The notes below the pieces were generated by a model. It was not told where the DNA came from and searched no databases. It was given only the letters and a program-made list of their open reading frames with translations. Below, piece by piece: positions 37,324-50,300 of a stretch of DNA of 64,000 bases. The stretch's first letter is position 1, and every line of letters begins with the position of its first letter. Origin of the DNA: Phallusia fumigata (lineage: Eukaryota; Chordata; Ascidiacea; Phlebobranchia; Ascidiidae); assembly GCA_008931825.1 (NCBI GenBank), contig QXVZ01032406.1, forward strand, positions 1 through 64,000, given 5' to 3'. The position numbers and the translations under genes are program-made.

Positions 37324-37430
37324 GGTCTCAATAAGAAGATACAAGTCAGTACTTGTGTCTAAAACTTTTGCGTTTCCAAATGACAGAGGATATTTTTTAC
37401 ACAAGTACTGGCTTGTGTCTCATTGAAATG
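37324..37430. repeat. Palindromic CGAAACG-core family repeat
   Basis: The left arm TCAATAAGAAGATACAAGTC and the right arm (read in reverse complement as TCAATGAGACACAAGCCAG) are imperfect inverted repeats. Both continue into CAGTACTTGTGT. The centre on the minus strand reads GGAAACGCAAAAG. It shares the arm and centre with the elements at 7398-7569 and 52271-52427. Confidence 0.6.
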
Positions 37431-37455
37431 TTTTGGTTTCATTGCGAACTCTCTT

Positions 37456-37650
37456 CTAATGTTTGCGTTTTGTGAGCCTGATTTGAGTGCCTGAATAGCT
37501 GACTTTGTTTCGCTTAAAGACCAAAGTCATAAAAACAAATGTACCTGAAAGGAAAACAAAAAATGCCGCTATTGTAACTGACATCGGTGGAAAAGTAGAG
37601 CGAAGTAGAAATTGCACAGAGAGGCAGCAGTTGCTAGGCTTAAGCTTCAT
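37456..37650 (-). CDS. Possible small single-pass membrane protein (64 aa)
   Basis: Open frame on the minus strand from ATG at 37650 to TAG. It contains one good hydrophobic helix (VTIAAFFVFLSGTFVFMTLV) followed by KRNK and a basic tail ending TKRKH. No family is recognised. A sequence resembling a splice acceptor (TTTTCCTTTCAG) runs through the helix, so the last part might instead be an exon of something else. The frame could be chance. Confidence 0.2.
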   Translation of the reverse strand: MKLKPSNCCLSVQFLLRSTFPPMSVTIAAFFVFLSGTFVFMTLVFKRNKVSYSGTQIRLTKRKH

Positions 37651-38303
37651 CTGATTAATTTTTGATGATGTTCATGCGAATTTCCCCGCACCTGTGCTCT
37701 GTAAGCTGATCGAATATGGATGTCGCTTCTTGCCCGACCTCGAACCTTTTTTGGAAGAAGTTAGTTTGGCTTCACAGCAAAATTAAGTTCAGGCACGGAT
37801 GCAAGTGCATGTGAAACTTAGAAACCTGGCCGATTGTAAATTAGCCTGGAATTTATATTTGGGACATTTTGTTAGTGTGAAGTCAAGTTTGTGTTTGTGC
37901 AAAAGTGATTAAATACTTTCAAACGTTTGAGCGATTTACGCGAGTTTCCCAATGAGCTTTGTCTGTTGAATTGTTTGGGTGTTGTTTGAGAGATAATTGA
38001 GTAATTTGAGACTTGAATTTCGATTCCCATAATCGTGGATTTTAAATTTGTTGACCTATAGTTGACTTTGCAAGCTTGGTTTGTTACCAAAATGGCAAAT
38101 AAATGTTAGGCAAAGTTATTTATGTTTGGAAATTACTGTTCGCAAACTTTTATTGACCTATCGTTGCTCTGGAAAACGCCGTGCCTTTGAGGATTTGACA
38201 CTCGAAATAATATTTTTCTGTTCGCTTTTATAAGGAATGCCATTTTTTTGGTGACAATAATCAGCTTGCAATAAACTTGCAAAATCGTTTCTTCTTCGGA
38301 GAA

Positions 38304-41300
38304 ATGCGTCAACAATACTGCTTTGTGACGTTTTTTCTCCTGTTTGGGGTTATTCGAGGTCAGTCGGTCCATTTTGCTCAGAGGGACTACGGAAATTTGA
38401 ACGAAACAAATAATGGATTTGTTACCTTGGCTGTCGAAAAGATTGGAGTTATAACGGAACCATTTAGTGTAATTATCGAGGTAAGTTTTGTGCACTGGTA
38501 TTATTTCTTATTTTCCTGGTTGAACAAGGGGCTGTATAATATTTAGCACTCCATTTGTCCGATGTGAACATAGCTAAGCAACGCAAATACCATTTAACTA
38601 AAAATAGATAAGTGGGCTGATAATAGACATTTCTCGCTGTATTTAAAAGATTAACGACGTGTTCAAGCCCTTTGTTCCGTTGCCTCGTTTTAATCTCGAG
38701 CCTCATCTGTCCTGTGGTTGCCTTATTGTTTCATTGGACAGCCTCCACATTTTTATTTGCATATTTCTGGCTTCAATTTTAAAACTCGAATTTTGTTGCT
38801 ACTGCTACTTTTTGAATTTTAAATTAAACGACAAATGAAATAATATGAACTGTCTACTTTTTTGCAAAATAAACGCCAACTTAAAAAGAGTAATTTGCAA
38901 ATGATTTCTATTGAAAAAACAAATGACGCCAATTGCCGTGATAATGGCGCGCAAACTTTACCAGGGTCGTTTGCTCAAAATTATCGTGAAATTTATTTCG
39001 ACAAAAATGTGGCAACATTATTGTCGAAATAATAATCGCAACTTTTCCTCGATGCCGAAAATCTTGTCGAACAAAAGATTACCGAGTCGTACATGCTTTG
39101 ATTTTATTTTATTTAAATGCATGAGCTGTGCTTTTGCAATTTCGACACACAAACTCGCAAGCACCACAATTATTTATGTGTGTTATAACCAATGTTATGA
39201 CATCGTAGGTGGATGCAGCGGATGATTTTTCCAGCAACGCCTGGACGCTTTTCTTTCCAGCAACAACAAATCATTCTGACACACGAGTTGTTGATGTTGC
39301 TGTTTACAATGATGATTTGCCTGAAAATGATGAAACGTTTGTGTGAGTTGGTGTTCTTAATCGATTAAAATTTGTTTTTGGTCGGTCAGTACACTTGTCT
39401 TTGTTACAAAACTAATAATAGTTTATTGAATAAATTGAAACAGATTATGTGGAAATGCTTTAGATACAAGTTTCTGTAATTCCAAGTCATTTCTTGTGGC
39501 ACGACTAAGGTCAAGTTGATACCTCAAGCCAATAAAACAAAAAAGGCTACTGTGAAATATGACACATTTTTTCAGTTTCACATTGCGATCAACCAGCAGT
39601 TTAGTATCAGTTGATGAACCATCACAAACTCGTGTGACCATCCCAGCTAATGATGACCCACATGGAATCGTTGGTCTTGTTTCTGTAAGGAGCCTTCCAT
39701 TATTACATTAAATTCAAAACCCTTTTTAGAACATTAACTCAAAAGGCTTTGTTTTGGGGTTAGGTTGTTGTTATTTTTAAGTGTTGTGTTTAAATGAAAA
39801 CCCGCAGTTGGCCAAGTGAACAGCTGTCGGTTTAAGCCTGGCATCATTGCTAGTTTGCATTTTGAAAAATTTTGTAAATATTTATTGCACAATGTATAAT
39901 ATGCAACAAACTTTTGTGTCAGACATCAACAGTAAAAGTTGATGAGGAACCTGGTGTCAATGGCACGATCACAATTTCCCTTACACGTCAGCGTGGAAGT
40001 TTCGGCGATGTTTCAGTGACTTACTTAATAACTCGGTTGATTTCTGGTGATCAAGATTTCAGGGTAAATATAAGTTCTTGACAAGTCTTATCAAATCCAA
40101 TGTATTAAAAGTCCAATTGATTACTGATTTGCATTTTTAAAATATAGCAACTAGATTTTGTGGCTTTTTATGTTTTACCTTCTAAAAAACAAATCCTGAT
40201 GTATTGAAAATGATGTGTTGTTAATTTCATAAAAATCTAAATGAAAAAAACCTTTAGTGTTGAAAGTTTGCTGTCAACTTGTCTCATTATCAGGAAAAAA
40301 GTTTTGAAAAATCACACTTGTTTGCTTTATTTCAGAATTTGTCGGTGGACAATGATTTGTTTCCAGCTGTTGGTGAAATTATATTTGATGACGGAGAAAA
40401 TAAGAAGGATTTAACAATATTCATTAATGATGACAAGGTTTAAAAAATTATATCTATGTTTTTCAATATTGATCAAATCTTTCTCAAACAAAAACAGGTT
40501 CCAGAAAATGAAGAGGAATTTGAACTGAGTCTAACTGAAGGTAGAAATGGTTTGGAAGTAAATGAAACTTCTAACAAAGTGAAAATTGTAGTCCATGGGA
40601 ATGACAGCCCACTAAGGTATGAAACTAAGATTTTGTTTTTTTACAACAAATGCATGGACTTACAGACAAATGAAAAAAACTTATTTTCCTTTTTCCTTTC
40701 AATCTTCAGACTTCTTAACTTTTTTTTCATATTTTTTTGCAGTTCTGATGTTTGCACCAGTTTTTGTAGTATGTTATAAATGATAAAGAAATGGTCAAAA
40801 TGTTAACAACTGTATTATGGCCATTACTCACTTTTACCAGATAAAAATGAGTCTTTGACCAGACCAATCAAATCCCTTCTAGATTTTCGCAGAAGATTTA
40901 CCACGTTGATGAAAGTTCCAGATTTGTTACAGTCACAGTTTTGCGTGGGCTGGATGAGAGAGGGCAGCAGAGAGTTGGACCGGACAACAGTGTCGTAAGT
41001 TAAATTACATAAAAAGTTTGGTTGGTTGAGACTGATTAATAAAGCTATCTTTTTCAAATCATGGTTCTTTCACCAAAGCGGATATATTTTGCGTTTACCC
41101 CTACGACTGCTGCTTAACCACAGGTGTCTGTTGATTACGAAGTTGTTAGTAACACAGCGACATCCGGTGTAGACTATATTGTGGCGGAAACGAAGATTGT
41201 AAGGTTTGAGAATGGCCACCATCAATCCACACTTCAAGTATGTTAAAAACTTGTCACTGAGTTTTGTTTCATCCTCGATTTTGATGCAATATTTTTTCAT

Positions 41301-44300
41301 TCTCTTTGATTTTTCAAAGTTGATAACATTAGTTTGGATCAACCAGTTGCATTGCTGTCATTCCTCAGAAATTTAATCAGAGTGTGTCAAATATTAATTT
41401 CAAATTTAAAAATCACCAAAGGTTAAGTTTTACTGTTTCCCCTTTGATTCTGCATCATCATCTGTAAGCTGTGATAGATTCTAGTTTGTAATTCTGAAAA
41501 TCTTTACTTCATCAAACTCACTCAGATTTTTCTTGTTGACGACGGTGAACCCGAGTTGGCAGAAAACTTTACTGTTCATCTTCTTGACAACACAATCAAT
41601 GGTGATGCAATAGTTGCTCATCCCATGTCATGCACCGTTGTCATAGAAATGAATGACAAAGCAAACGGCGTTGTGGCCATTGATTTCAGCAAAGCTCAAC
41701 ACGACATTGGGAGCGAGGGGGAACGGGCTTTTGTGTTTGACGAAGATCAAAATGAAAGGCAAGTTGTCATAAGCAACAAAAGCTTGAATTGCTAAAATGC
41801 AAAAAGCGAGATAGTTTATTGCTGTGTATCATAAATCACTTGGAACTAACAAAAGTTGGAAATAGGAAAAGAGTTGAATTAAAAAGCTGTGGCAATTGAA
41901 AAAAACTATTTTTTTAGATGTGTTAACAGAGTTGATGGCAAAATGTTACTACTTTTATACCTTGCTGTGCTTTGCTTGCAACTAAACCAGGTTTATTACA
42001 ACAGGTTTACAGACATTGCGTTGGTCAGACACGGGGGAATGTTCCAACAGATTTCCATAGATTGGATGCTTGCATGTAACTTCACCAATGATATCATCGA
42101 TGACATCACACCTTTAGCTGGAACAGTTAATTTAAATGCAAATGAAACAGTGTCATTGATTGAGTTTCAAGTGAGCCAAGATGAAACACCAATGGAAGCA
42201 CATTCCTGTCTCTTTAGGTGAATACAAATGTTATCAAAATGTTAATACCATGTCGTAGAAATACTCAACACCTTAATCCAGGTTAAAGTAGATTTACATT
42301 TAAATGGATACGCTATTATGTTATATGGATGTTCTTGGATTCCACTGGTACTTTAATGTTTTTTAGTTTGCTTCCATCCACTTTAAGTGGAGGTGCTGAA
42401 CTCGATTTTCCGAATGAAGCTGTCGTGTTTCTGGCTGATACTGACGATGTTTACGGAATAGTGGAAATTGACAAAGCAAGGAGTATGATTTCTGTGGATG
42501 AGAATCGAAATTCAAGGTGCGGCAGATTTAGTGGCATTTTTTTATGTTCTGCATCACTTCCAACAACTTGCATGAGATTTTTTTTCCCTCATTTGTTTTG
42601 TAAATATTCTAAGAGCTTGCGGCAGATGTATAAAACTAGTTGTTAACATTTTTTAGGAAGTTGTCAATAGAAATCACACGACTTGGAGGAAGAGTCGGTG
42701 AGGTGGAGGTTTCTTTCTCCTCCTCCTACATCCCCCAGGGTAAGGAGGAATCTATGCCGGGAATACTGGAGGAAAGCATCGGGAAGTTCATATTCCTGCA
42801 TGGACAAGGTGATCACATCAAAATCTGTGTTTCATCACATCTTAATTTTTGCATAAAAAATACTCAAATGTAATTTATTCAAACGTAATTGTTGCACAAA
42901 TCAAAAAGTAAATGAGCTGTGTATACATTCAGAAGGCAACTAACCCTAACCCATACTTGCACATTGAATTTTTATGTTGAAAAGTGAACTTCGAAATATT
43001 TCTGTTTTGACAGAATCTCATCGAGTTGAGATGGTGATTGAAGAAGATGCTTTTCTTGAGCTTGGTTCACATTTCCTGTTTCAACTTAACAATGTTAAGT
43101 TGGTGAGGCCATAATTTCTTCCCAACATCACAAACTGCCAGTGAGTAAGTCATTCACCACATTCTGTTAATCTGTTAGATCGATCGCGATCCCCTGATTC
43201 CCCCGAAGACCCCTCGAATCTCCATTGGAAACATCACATTACAAATCACATCCAGTCTTGCGAATGGTGAAGTTGGATTCAAAGATATTGAAGTTATTCG
43301 TGTTGGCGAACCAACGAGTGAAGATGGGCCGCTGACAGTCGACATCAAACTCCACAGAGAGGGTATGATGTCTATGTGAATGTTATTTTCTTGGTTTGCA
43401 AAATTAACATGTTTTCACTGTACAACCTAGTCTAGTAACCAAGGATTACCTGCATGAAACAGCAAAAAGTGCTGTGCAAAAAATTAAATATTTAGGCAAA
43501 CAGCGATCAGTGTTTTAAGTCCATGCAGATTAAGCACATCTATGTTTCTGTAGGTTTATCAGGTGAAGCCAATGTTGAGTTGTCATATCGAAGCATCGGC
43601 GATAAAAGGGCTGACGTAGAAACTGATTTCAACCTCGGACCGAACCAAGTGTTTATGGCTCCAGGGCAAAGTGAGGTTTCCATAGAAATCACAATTCTAC
43701 CTGATGACTTGCCTGAATTGGAGGAAATTATCACTGTTAGACTCGATAGGTTCGTTGTATAATATGCAAATCTTCACCCACAACAAAAATACAACAGAGA
43801 TTTATTTGTTTTGGTAAACCCAGCGTTTCTCCGAACAACCAGAAACTGAAAAGATCCTCAATTGAAAAACAAATAGTGATTGTTGAAAATGACAGTCCTG
43901 GGGGTGTTTTTGAATTTAATGGACAATCACAAGATCTTTATGTTATTGAGGTAGGGTTTTGCAGCATTGGATTATATGTATTATAGCGTCCAACTATAAT
44001 ATGTTTTAAACTTGACAAAATGTAAACTTCAAAATAAAGTCAATAAATACAAGATCTCTTTTAGAGAACAGTCTCAAATGCATAAGGAAAATATATATTT
44101 CGTCTAAATCGGCATCAGCAGTTCCTTACTTAAATGGAATATAAACACTAAATACTTTTTATCATAAAATATGAGTATTTTTTCTGTGAAAATATTTTTC
44201 ATCAACCAATAGTAACTTTTCAGTGTGAAGATTTTGTTTGAAATTTGCATAAATTGTTTTACAGTGAAATGTTTTTGTAAACAGGAGGATGTATCGCAGA

Positions 44301-47300
44301 GTGTGATTGTGACAATACAAAGAGATCAGGGAGATTTGGCAAATCGGTTTGTGCAGTGCGACATTATTCCTGACGGAGGTTCACAGTTTTATGGCGTCCC
44401 TCGGACGTTAGTTTTTGGACCAGGTGGGTCGTTTTTGAACATTGTTGGGTTTTTGCCATGAATAGCACAGGTCGATATGTTGTTTCTATGTTGTCAGCCA
44501 GGCCAGGAAAAATGTTGAAATCTGTAATACAGACAGCTATGTGGAAATATTTCTACCAGTAGATCATTGTTTTGAGCCATTACATAAAGTTTGGCAGAAA
44601 AACAGGCCATTACAAAAACTTTAACAACCAGTATATGTTTAAACAATAGTTAATATGTTTGTGATGCAACGTTGTTGTTTTTCAGGTAAACGCTCTGAAA
44701 CAATTTCGTTGATTCCAAGAGACGATGACATTCCGGAACTTGACATGAATTACACCATTGGTTGGTTTACATCAGTTTATTTAAAACCAAGATGACTGAA
44801 GTAAAACGGAAAACAAAGTTAACTTTCCTTTTCCAGTGTTGAAAGAAAGCGGAAATCCAGCAAGTGTTCTGGGTGAGCGCACATCCATCCATGTGACCAT
44901 ATTAGCTAATGACAAGCCTCATGGTGTGTTTGAATTTTCTGACGAGGCCGGGAAAATGCTTACCAGGCAAACGATTGGTGAGTTTGTGTTGTGTCTGGAT
45001 GATGTGATGTGAACATGTTGTTGTGCAGGTGAAAGTAAGGGTTCGACAAGTTTTGTCGCATCATATTCAGTCAAGCGGAACCGTGGCACATTTGGTCATG
45101 TGACTGTGGATTGGAAGCTGTTGCCGGGGGATACGGGTGATGTCATGCCGACAAGTGGAACTCTAGAATTTGCTGACAGCCAATCAGAAGTAAGGAATCA
45201 TTGGGGCGAATTTTCATTTGCAAGTTTCAAATGTGTGCGGTCTCATAAATAAGTAGGATGACTACTGACATACCTGGATGACTGTTGGTAACATTGTGAT
45301 GAAATGTTTTGTAACTTGGCAGAACCTTTCCCAATTTTGCAATGTTTACTTGAAAAGAAATAACACAAGGGCTTTTCTCCAGGGAATTATAACTGTCCAA
45401 TCACTGGCAGATGAGATTCCCGAACCTATGGAAGAGTTTATCTTATTCCTCCACAATGCAACAATGGGTTCTGATGTCGGGATGATTCGTAATGCTTCAC
45501 TAATTATCAAACCTAATGACAAGGCGATATATTTCAAAGGTTTTTTTTAATTGATGTTTTTGTGGAATGTTTAGTTGTTAACTGTTATTTGCAACCTTTT
45601 TTTTGTGTAAAAAATGTTAGCCATAACTCACAACTACAATAATGTTTGAAAAACTTTTGTTGATAGTTTGTAAAGACAATATTTTGTGTGTATAAATCTA
45701 TTGGCACAGTAATAATCCTACAAAGCTGTTAAACATGGCCTTTAAATATAGAAATCTGCTCCTAGCAAGTTACAGTGGTTATTTGTAAAAAAACAGACAG
45801 ACCATAAAACGCAGATGTTGCAAAGAAAAAGTGGAGTTTATCACTGTGCGATCATGGGTTGATCGATTGTCAAACACAGGTTTTGTCACATGTTAAATCT
45901 TGCAGGTGAACAAGATGTTGAAGTGAGAGAAGGTGAAGACTTGATGCTCACCGTACATCGGGAAGCCACGGGATCCGACTATACAACAATCAGATACAGA
46001 ACATTTGTGCTCAGCAACGACTCCACAGCGATACCAGCTACACCTGGTGAGGACTTTGATGATGTCATCACTGACGATATCATAGGGTTGGTTCGATTTG
46101 CACCGGGAGCTTTGGATGCGAGGATCACTTTCCATGTGAATCAGGATGAAGATCCGGAAGATGACGAGATATTCTATGTGGAGGTAAACACTAAAACTGT
46201 GTTGACCATAACTTAGAGGCCTCGCGTAACAGCACTGAAAGTCTACAAATAAATAAAAACTTCTGTTGAATTAACCTAAATATGCAAACAGTCCTGCAAT
46301 GCACTGGTATGTCGCAAAAAGTTTAATTGTTTGTGTTTCTGAACCTTTTTGGACATTGTTAAACAGCATGTGTTTGTTAATGTTGGTTTTGTTCAATTTA
46401 ATTTCGTAGAACTATTTGAAATATCTTTGCAGTTGTTTGATGCAAATGGCGATTACGTTACATACGGAAACACTCAGATTCGCGTGACAATTATCCAAAA
46501 TGATAACGCCAATGGTGTGTTCAAGTTCGATGCACCTTATCACATCACAATGAAAGAGGGAATTACACAACCAATCAAGTAAGTGACATCATAATGGTAA
46601 CTAGGGTTGGCCCGATGCCAATATTTTGATCCGATACCAGTACCCGATATTTTACACCAAAAGTACCGCGATCCGATCCGATACCCGATACTTTGCACAC
46701 AAGCAAAATCTTGTTTCAAACAGTTCTATTTGTTGCATTTTTTTACCAAATAAACAAACACCAACAATTAGTGATTCACCTAAGCTTCGGTTTGCCGAAT
46801 TTATTCGGTCGAATCAGTGATTTTTACGAAGATTTGGTTTCGGCCGAATAATTTGTTACGATTCAGCCCAAAACCGAGCTTTTACACACACAGAAAATAA
46901 CGTTCTACAACACCAAGTGTCCGGGCCTTAGTGATATTTGTCATAACCCAAAACAATGTTTGTATTTAAGGCGAAACACCTGTACTTTTCGCCAAATTAC
47001 GTGCCACACAATCTGACTAACTGCGCTGTAACTAATAGGCCCAACAACGAAAAAGTGCAACAAAAGATTTTGATTTATTGTTCAGTTACATAACAAAACT
47101 GTTAATGTAGGGTATTTTTGCTGCTGTTTGTGGTGAGTTATAGGATGTTTTTTGTACATAACTAGTATTTATTAAAGCGTTATCATTTTGTCCACTCCCA
47201 GCAAAAGATCAGTAGTTCAATTGGAAGCTAGCAAATGACGGCCGAGGCAACATTAAAAACCCACAGAACTAAGAACAATCCTGTTGTAACACCACAGTTT

Positions 47301-50300
47301 TGGATGGTCGCAAAACGTGATTATTCCAAACGCATCACGTCACAAATAATTCGGTTGATTCGGCCGAATCTTTCAGCAAAAACTGCCGAATATTCGGTTT
47401 TGGTCCGAACCTAATTTATGCGATTCGGTGCATCACTACCAAATGTTGTTGCACGGGTCAAATAAAAACATGCTCCGGTATAAAATCACTACAGCAAATC
47501 CGGTGGTATTATTTCATTAAACCCAAAACGAACCAGATTTTTCTAGTTATAGTGTGACAAACATTTCATTCCAGGAGTTTAACTATCACAACTGATGATT
47601 GTTGTAATGTGTTGTATCTCCAAGGAGGCGAATTCGAACGAGTTTTAATCTTCAAAAGTATCTGTATTTGGTCCGATACAGCCAAAGTATTGGGCGAGTA
47701 CCAATACCGTCCACGGCATTGGGTATCGGCGCCGATACAGTACTATCGGGCCATCCCTAATGGTAACATAGGTTGTCACCTGTCTATAAACTTTTATCTT
47801 TGCCCAAAGTTTTTTACATATAAAAGCCAGTTGTTTCCAGTTCATTTGCAGATAGTTGGCATTTCTAAATTCCTAAACCCGGTGGTTTAGTAGTTTCGGT
47901 TTGGATTCAAGACAAACCTAATATTTTGTTTGAACAGGATTTCACGATCTCGTGGAGAGTTTGGCGAAGTCAACGTCCATTGGAAAATTATCAGTCACAA
48001 TGGAACCGCTGATGATGTAACAATTGCCCTGGCAGAAGAGGTTCATTAATGGTGTTATAATTAAAACTAAACTTGAAAATATGTTCATGCCTAAAGGTGA
48101 CATAAAAACTCTATTTCTTCGCAGGAGAATGTCAGTGAGGAATTTCTTAAAAATGAAGGAATTGTTTCATTTGTCGAGGGGCAAAGTTTTGGCGAGCTCA
48201 TTTTGACTCCGAAATCTGATTTAATTCCTGAATACGATGAAAAATTTGTTCTTGTTCTGCTTAATGTTTCAAGTAGGAATTATTCTGCTTTTAAATAATA
48301 GTGGCCAATTACTCTTCGCTGCTTAACCAACACAACATGGTCTTAGGGATTGAAATCCATAACAATTTGTTTGTTGTTAGACATGAATTAATTGTATTGT
48401 GAAAAACAGATGTATTTTTATTCATGAACGCAGCAAGTTCATGATCAACCATAAACTGTTTCTTACCACTAGATGGAAAACCTCGGAGATCGTCGAACAC
48501 AAGTGAACTTTTGGTAAAAATTAAAATTGAACAGAACGACTTTCCCCATGGCTGGATTTCGGTGACTACTCCTATAGTTGAAGTTGCGGAGGATGTGGAA
48601 AAAAGGGAGGGGATGGAAATTGGGGAATCAATGGAAACTGAGGAAATTGCGGATGAGGTTAATGCGGAAAAGCAAATGCGGAACCACACAACTGTTTTGG
48701 TTGAGAGAAAAATGGGAACTGATGGAAATGTGAAGGTGAGTTTAAAGTGGATGCTGATGTCACTGTATTGTTACCAGGCGAGTGTTTGCTTGGAAACATT
48801 AAACTTTGCAACAGTTATATTGGTTAAAGCAAAGGGATATGCAAGATAGAATATCGGTAATTGGAACCGAAACGCCTGTTTATACATGCTTGCGCAATTT
48901 GTCTGCCCTTTGTAGTGATGTGAGTGGCAATCATAGCGCAACAGCACCGATGCAACGCTATTATTTTTCCTTTTAAGCTAATGTTCAGCAGAGTGTTATC
49001 ATGATAATTATAATGCAAAGACAGCAAGCAACTGGGGTAACGCCACAAAGTTAAATATTCCGCAGCATCAGCAAAATTTCAGATGGGTTGTTGATCATGC
49101 AACTCGTTGTATGTTTGTGGTGGCATTGGGGTGGAAAAGAATTGTTGATTTACATGCCTTTCACCTGCAAACGTTTATTCACAACTTTCGCACGTAATTA
49201 TAACGACAGCATGTCTGACATTGTTTGGATGTTGAAAGGAAAATCACCCATGGTTACATCTAATACAGTCATGGGGTACTTTTCAAAATTATTCAAACAG
49301 ACCTTTGCTGTTGTTTTGTCCCTTGAAATTCTGTTGTTCTGCCAAATTTAATATAAGGCTTGGATTAAACAACCATTCTAGAATAGCTAGCTATTCTACT
49401 TTGAACATCCCTACTTGCAACAGCTGGGTTCGTCAAATGCTGAATAATCCTCATTTTTATTTCAGCCATTACATAAGATGCATTATTTTGCTGTAAGGTT
49501 CGTAAAAAATATTTTTTTTCATCTAGGCGTTGTGGGAAATCTATCCAGCCAATGAGATTCCATCACTTCGATGCAAAGATCTTCTGCTGTCTGGTACACC
49601 ACACGGTGGTGCTGTTGTCACCCAAGGACGTGAACATTCTGGAACTTCCGCAATGAAGTTTGACAGAGGTTGGTTTGTTGGGGATGAGAAATATTGCAAT
49701 ACCAGCTCAAGCTTCTCGTTTCCTCTACAACGAACAGGACAAACCATCATTAAAGTTTTTGTTGCTTCTCTCCATCTTTCATTGACAAAACAACTTTTTG
49801 TCAGAAACTTATTTTTTGTTTCAAAGTCTCAAAATCATTTTTAGCCTTTGAAACATAATCATAGTCAGAAAGTTGTAATAATTTTAACTTGAGGCATAAT
49901 TTAAACTGGCAACATTTAGACAAGTTATTTTCAACCCAGGTTCATTTGCTGTCGTTGGAAACGCTGATCAACCAAACTTTACTCAAGCTGGATTCAGTTT
50001 TTCAATCTGGATAAAACTGGATCAAACCGTTTCTACTGGAAGTGGAGAGGAAGTTTTGGATGTGATGCCCCTGGTTTCAAAATATCAAAATCAAACTTTG
50101 TTATTTTCAATCAGCATAGGGATAAAAGATGAGAATATAAGAATTTTGTTTAAATTTAGGTTGGTGAACATGAAAACATAATTTTGTTTTGTATGAAAAA
50201 ATGATCAAAATAAAGTTATTTATTAATATTATAGTTTTGTATATATGCGGTTGCCTAAAAATGTTAGCATCAATTTTGTCAATTTAATTTCAATTTTTTT

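Larger units (their letters stand above)
36735..38303. other. Intergenic region between the lectin-ZP and ADGRV1-type genes
   Basis: Holds the lectin-ZP 3' end, a palindromic repeat at 37324-37430 and a possible small minus-strand frame at 37456-37650. The promoter of the downstream giant gene should lie in the right-hand part, which is otherwise featureless. Confidence 0.5.
38304..48735 (+). other. ADGRV1: ADGRV1-type gene exons 1-26: signal peptide and about ten Calx-beta repeats
   Basis: Exons: 38304-38480, 39209-39342, 39576-39684, 39923-40063, 40336-40437, 40498-40616, 40883-40994, 41124-41237, 41526-41758, 42005-42217, 42367-42516, 42657-42808, 43014-43102, 43179-43362, 43554-43749, 43824-43950, 44285-44423, 44686-44760, 44837-44977, 45029-45189, 45383-45539, 45906-46183, 46433-46578, 47938-48040, 48125-48272 and 48473-48735 (residues 1-1321). 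The repeat signature is DDxPE (as in YNDDLPENDE, LPDDLPELEE) followed by NDxxxG (ANDDPHGIVG, MNDKANGVV, VENDSPGGVF, ANDKPHGVF, QNDNANGVF, QNDFPHGW). These acidic residues bind calcium in Calx-beta domains. The repeat spanning exons 12-15 has lost the usual ND motif. The intron after exon 9 uses a GC donor. Confidence 0.88.

Noticed and set aside
46626-47890. Short frames in the hAT-type MITE region
   Set aside because: Non-coding transposon sequence; no transposase similarity visible.
48736-49526. Several open frames in a 790-bp intron of the ADGRV1-type gene
   Set aside because: No Calx-beta or LamG character, and the flanking exons (48735 and 49527) join in phase without them.
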